Positions 60,488 to 64,000 of a stretch of DNA of 64,000 nt are shown in pieces. The notes beneath the pieces were generated by a model. It worked only from the letters and a program-made list of their open reading frames with translations, did not search any database and was not told the origin of the DNA. The DNA lies in the NCBI GenBank assembly GCA_963783445.1, contig CAWANP010000006.1:186001-250000 (forward strand), in the 5' to 3' direction. A program made the position numbers and the translations under genes. The stretch comes from CAWANP01 sp963783445. GTDB lineage: Bacteria; Chloroflexota; Anaerolineae; JAAYZQ01. Every line of letters begins with the position of its first letter. Position 1 is the stretch's first letter.

Positions 60488-61772
60488 TTACTCGTCCTTC
60501 TTGACAGGCCCTCTTGCTTTCATCATCGCTTCGAGGTCGAGTATCATCGGGTCCGGAAGCTTGACGAGCGGCTCGCGATAGACATCCTCCGGAATATACT
60601 TCTTCGGATCGATCTCTGTGTCGCGGGTATACTGCTCCTGCTGCTCCTCTCGCGAGCTTCTGGGCTGAGGAACAACAAACTCCTTGGGCAGCGGCATCGC
60701 CGGCAAGCAGGCAAAGGGCGGCGGATTCTGCCCGTTGATTCGGGAATCGCCGCCTCTCGAGACCAGATTGCATCTTTGGTGACGTTGACAACCACACCAT
60801 CAGGGGCGCCCCACAGGAACAAGCCATCCCAGTGTGCCCGGATTCCGGCAATCGCCTCGCTGACCAGATCCTCTTCATAGGGGAAGTGAGTCACCATGCC
60901 TACCCGCGGGTTGACCTCATTGATGAGGTAGCCGGTGGCATAGTGGGGCGTATGGTGCGTGTCGATGGTGTAGTTGTAGAGCCAGTCCGGGAGGCCGTAC
61001 TTCATTTCGATCAGCCGCCCGGTGTCCAATTCGAGTTCGGTAACAAACACATCCACGCCCTTGGAATACTTGGCGGTCAATTCATCCGGGACGACCATCG
61101 CCGGTCCAGACAAAGCTCAGTCCGTTCCAATCCAGCCGGTAGCCCGTGGCCCCATCCTTGGCGTGCGAGCGCCGCCAGTGGCGGACGGTAACGCCGTTCT
61201 TGTCGTAGCAAATGCCGTTCTCGTCCTTCCAATCGAATTCGTTGACCTCGACTTCGTAGCCATCGCCGATGGGGAACACATCGAAGGCTTCCAGATGCCA
61301 TTTGAGCATCTGTTTCATGCCGTCAACCATAGCCTGGGTGCCCAGCTCGGGGGTGCGGCCCGAGGGGCCGTGTACCCGCAGCGGGAGCCATCCAGCAGCC
61401 CAGGCGCGGAAAGGCAGCAGGTAGGAAAGGTCATGATAATGATCAACGTGCAGGTGGCGAGATAAAGATGTCGTTGATTGTGGCGACGTGATGCTGCAAG
61501 CCAATGATGTTTCGCATGCATCCTGGCCCAAAATCGAAGAAGAACTTGTCGCCGTTCCCAAGTTCCACCATGATGGACGTGCCGGCCTGGTTGAGGCGCG
61601 GTGGAAAAGGCGTGCTGCCCACGAACGTGATCCGCATCTCGTCCGCGCCAAGCTCCTCGGACATGGGGAAAAAGTTGTTCCGGCTCTTCATGGATGGCGT
61701 TGGCCGGTAGTAGGGTGGCAGAGTGATACCGCCTCCTGGTTTGCCTCCATAGGGATTCTTTGGCATTGTCAT
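60488..61772 (-). pseudogene. GntH-like MBL-fold metallo-hydrolase, three frameshifts
   Basis: About 428 residues. RITFVGSTPFPPRLNQAG, GTSIMVELGNGDKFFFDFGP and THLHVDHYHDLSYLLPFRAW (the HxHxDH motif spans a break) identify a metallo-beta-lactamase-fold enzyme. YNYTIDTHHTPHYATGYL and VVVNVTKDAIWSRE follow. From memory this resembles the proteins annotated GntH. Breaks lie near 61460, 61090 and 60720, and the text is continuous across each. Reaction and substrate are unknown. Confidence 0.65.
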
Positions 61773-61846
61773 GGTTTTTCTCCTGTTTGACTTGTTTTGT
61801 TTTTGGTGGACGTTTCATGCACAGATGTAGAGATGACCTACCAAGC

Positions 61847-62113
61847 TCAGTCTTCGGTCACCTCCTCTCGTGGATTAGCTTGGTATTTGACAGAGAGCAG
61901 TGAGAATCCCAGATCGTACAGGCTGTTGAGCAGCCCCATCAAGGCTGCCTGATCCATGACCTGTCCCGAGAGCGTGGTCACAGCTCGTTCGCGCTGGCCC
62001 GAAACCGAGACGGCCATACTGCCCAGGTAATCGGCCCAGGTCTGGCTCAGGTATCCCTGGACCTGGATCTGGTAGCTGACGGGTTCATCCCGGGCTATCG
62101 GTTGTTGTACCAT
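61847..62113 (-). CDS. small hypothetical protein
   Basis: 88 residues: MVQQPIARDEPVSYQIQVQG, then SMAVSVSGQRERAVTTLSG and VMDQAALMGLLNSLYDLGFS. The centre suggests a beta-rich then helical fold. Start ATG at 62113. No family recognised. Confidence 0.55.
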   Translation of the reverse strand: MVQQPIARDEPVSYQIQVQGYLSQTWADYLGSMAVSVSGQRERAVTTLSGQVMDQAALMGLLNSLYDLGFSLLSVKYQANPREEVTED

Positions 62114-62300
62114 CAACTCTCCGATCTAGTACTCTTCGCTCGCGATAGAATCTGATAACCAATATCACCAAATTGGATCGCATTCTACCACGTGGCGCAA
62201 GGCCGCGCATCGTACACAGGTAGTAGAAAGGTAGTATCTTTTGTTCGTGTGGCGAAGGACAGACTGAGGAGACGCGAGCTAGTTGCTGGTGAGCAGTTCG

Positions 62301-64000
62301 TCAATCTATGGGGAGAACACCCAACTGCTGTGCCTTGCGGATGGCCTGCCAGCGACCGCGGACATCCAGCTTGCGGTAGATATTCGTGGCGTGCCGCTTG
62401 ACCGTATGCACAGAGATCACCAGTTTGCTGGCGATCTCTTCGTTGGTTAGTCCGTCGTGCATGAGCCGCAAGATTTCCTCTTCCCGCCGGGTCAGGTGTT
62501 TCGCCGGGGCGGCGGCAACAGGATCGCCCCTTGGAGTCGGTTCGAAGGCCGCCAGGATTTCAGCCAGGTAGTGGGGGGTGATGCTTGGCTGATCCATCTG
62601 CTGGAGCAAAACTCGAAGCTGTGGGCCAGCGTCCACGAAGGACCGGATGAACCCGCCGGGTTCGGCCAGGCTGAGCGCTTCGTTCAGAGCTGCCAGTGCC
62701 TGCTCCAGCTCACCTAGCCGGTCATGGGCCAGGGCCAGGTGAGCCAGGATCGGGATGGCGCGTTGGACGCGATGTTGCTTCTTGGCTACTGCTAGCTTGT
62801 CCTGAAGCGTATCTCGCGCAGCCCCGACCTCTTTTTCGTCCCGGCCGCGATGATGATGCGTGCCTGTGTCAAACCGGGCGACTCGAACCAGAGGAAGGGC
62901 TCGGCCAGCCGCTGGGGATTGAAAGAACGTGCCCAACGCAGCGCCCGTGCCACATCTCCTTGTTGAAGCCATTGGCCCGCCTGGATCGAGTCCACTGGCG
63001 GCAACAAGCTGGTGTTGTCCAGTCTCAGGGTTTCAGCCCGAAGCCCGTCGATCATCTCCTGGGCCTTCTCCAGTTCGCCCTGGATCTGAAGGATCCGGGC
63101 CAGTCCTAACATACAAGTGGACGTCGTCAGAAACTGTGCTGCATACCGCCAGTTCAGGACCTCCAAAAAGTGTGCCGTCGCCGCAGCCTGATCGTTCCAT
63201 TCGTAGTGCAACAAGCCCGAGAGCCAGTTTGCCCCAGTTACGGCATTGACGTGATTCATCTCGGCGGCATAGGCCAGATTCCGCTGGGTCGCGCCAAGCA
63301 TCTGGTGCAGATCGCCAGACAGATAGTGGACCAAAGACAAGCCATGATACAATTGAGGGGGGGCCAGGCCCCTTGTCGGGGCATCGCCCAGGGCTTGCTC
63401 AAGGCTGCGAACCGCCGCTTCCTTTTCGCCCAACGCCTGTTTGGCCAAGGACGAGAAGACCAGGGCTGTACTCCGTGCTCCGCGCTCAGTTATTGGCAGG
63501 CATTCCAGTGCTCGCTCGGCCAAGTCCTGGCTTTTGCGGAACTCATCGTGGTTCGTGAACGCCATCGCGGTGCGCAGGGCGTAGATCTGGCCCCACATGG
63601 GTCGCTGATCCCTGGCAAGAGGGCCGCCCCGAGGATCGTCGAGGCAGCTTTCTGCGGCATCGAGGATGCCATCTATGGCCGCTATCCGTGCCTGGCGATA
63701 GAGCAGCCAAGCCTGGGCAATCAGCAACTGCGGCTGCTGCCAGACCGCTTCCGGAGGCAGGAGCGACAGCCATCGTTCCAGTGCCTGGCGTTCCAGATGG
63801 TTGAGTAGATTATGGGCATTCTCCTGGACAATTCGCACCGCAGATTGGACGTCACCCGCGGCCAAGGAATGCTGCAGAGCTTCCTCGACCAGGTCTTGAG
63901 CCTCAAACCAGTCGCTGGCCCGGCAGTGCAAGGCGCTGATCTCGTCTTCACTGACTTGGCTGTGAAGTGCTGCCCTGAGCATCTCCCGGAATAGCTGGTG
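62301..64000 (-). CDS. LuxR/MalT-type regulator, partial at window edge, one frameshift
   Basis: C-terminal LuxR helix-turn-helix (LTRREEEILRLMHDGLTNEE, then IASKLVISVHTVKRHATNIY) preceded by a long alpha-helical repeat region (SVRSLEQALGDAP-like TPR segments, for example ALGEKEAAVRSLEQAL) as in MalT/LAL regulators. The N-terminal ATPase domain lies beyond the window. One missing base near 62830 splits the frame. Likely a large signal-integrating activator; ligand unknown. Confidence 0.8.

Overview
The window is GC-rich bacterial DNA, most probably from a Chloroflexota member (Anaerolineae/Caldilineae-like). The basis is the gene mix and the lipoprotein leader followed by a Pro/Thr/Ala/Glu-rich linker at 31.1 kb. 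No rRNA, tRNA, CRISPR array or prophage was seen. From 5.6 kb to the right edge almost every gene is on the minus strand; the exceptions are the left end (0-5.4 kb) and one membrane gene at 50.8 kb.

Layout. (1) 0-1.6 kb: a frame-broken DDE transposase. (2) 2.1-5.4 kb, plus strand: Ig/NEW3-like membrane-anchored protein, small membrane protein, small hydrophilic protein, unknown protein and RDD protein. (3) 5.6-17.6 kb: a tight DeoR-led operon, in transcription order DeoR regulator, PHP-domain protein, SorE-like Zn dehydrogenase, SrlD-like SDR, rhamnulokinase-family kinase, DUF89 phosphatase, fused E1 alpha-beta dehydrogenase, FSA-type transaldolase and E2 acyltransferase, ending at a strong hairpin terminator. 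(4) 17.8-36.6 kb: an L-rhamnose locus. It holds a DeoR/sugar-binding-protein fusion regulator, a CUT2-type ABC transporter (ATPase, two permeases, a lipoprotein with three tandem binding domains), two SDRs, two MBL hydrolases, a monooxygenase-fold protein, a cupin, E1 alpha/beta, rhamnose mutarotase, a UroD-family protein, rhamnose isomerase and a class II aldolase. (5) 36.9-48.2 kb: membrane and stress genes (two MscS channels, YihY, LtrA, DUF4239, two DHH phosphoesterases, an SLC13 transporter with four RCK_C domains). (6) 48.7-56.9 kb: a second rhamnulokinase, then an operon read GntR regulator, TIM-barrel isomerase, RuBisCO-like protein, E1 alpha, E1 beta. (7) 57.5-64 kb: stress protein, two tandem small membrane proteins, COG0523 GTPase, a GntH-like MBL hydrolase, a small protein and a LuxR/MalT-type regulator cut by the window edge.

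How it fits together. Rhamnose uptake (ABC), mutarotation, isomerisation, phosphorylation and aldol cleavage are all present, so the classical phosphorylative rhamnose route looks complete apart from a dedicated lactaldehyde enzyme. The other two sugar operons carry their own regulators and their own thiamine-diphosphate E1 enzymes and probably handle other plant-polysaccharide sugars; their substrates are not evident. The RuBisCO-like operon and the three-domain binding protein are the most unusual items.

Caution: many genes need one or more single-base frame corrections. Most corrections I resolved are one-base insertions with conserved protein sequence on both sides, which looks more like long-read error than gene decay.
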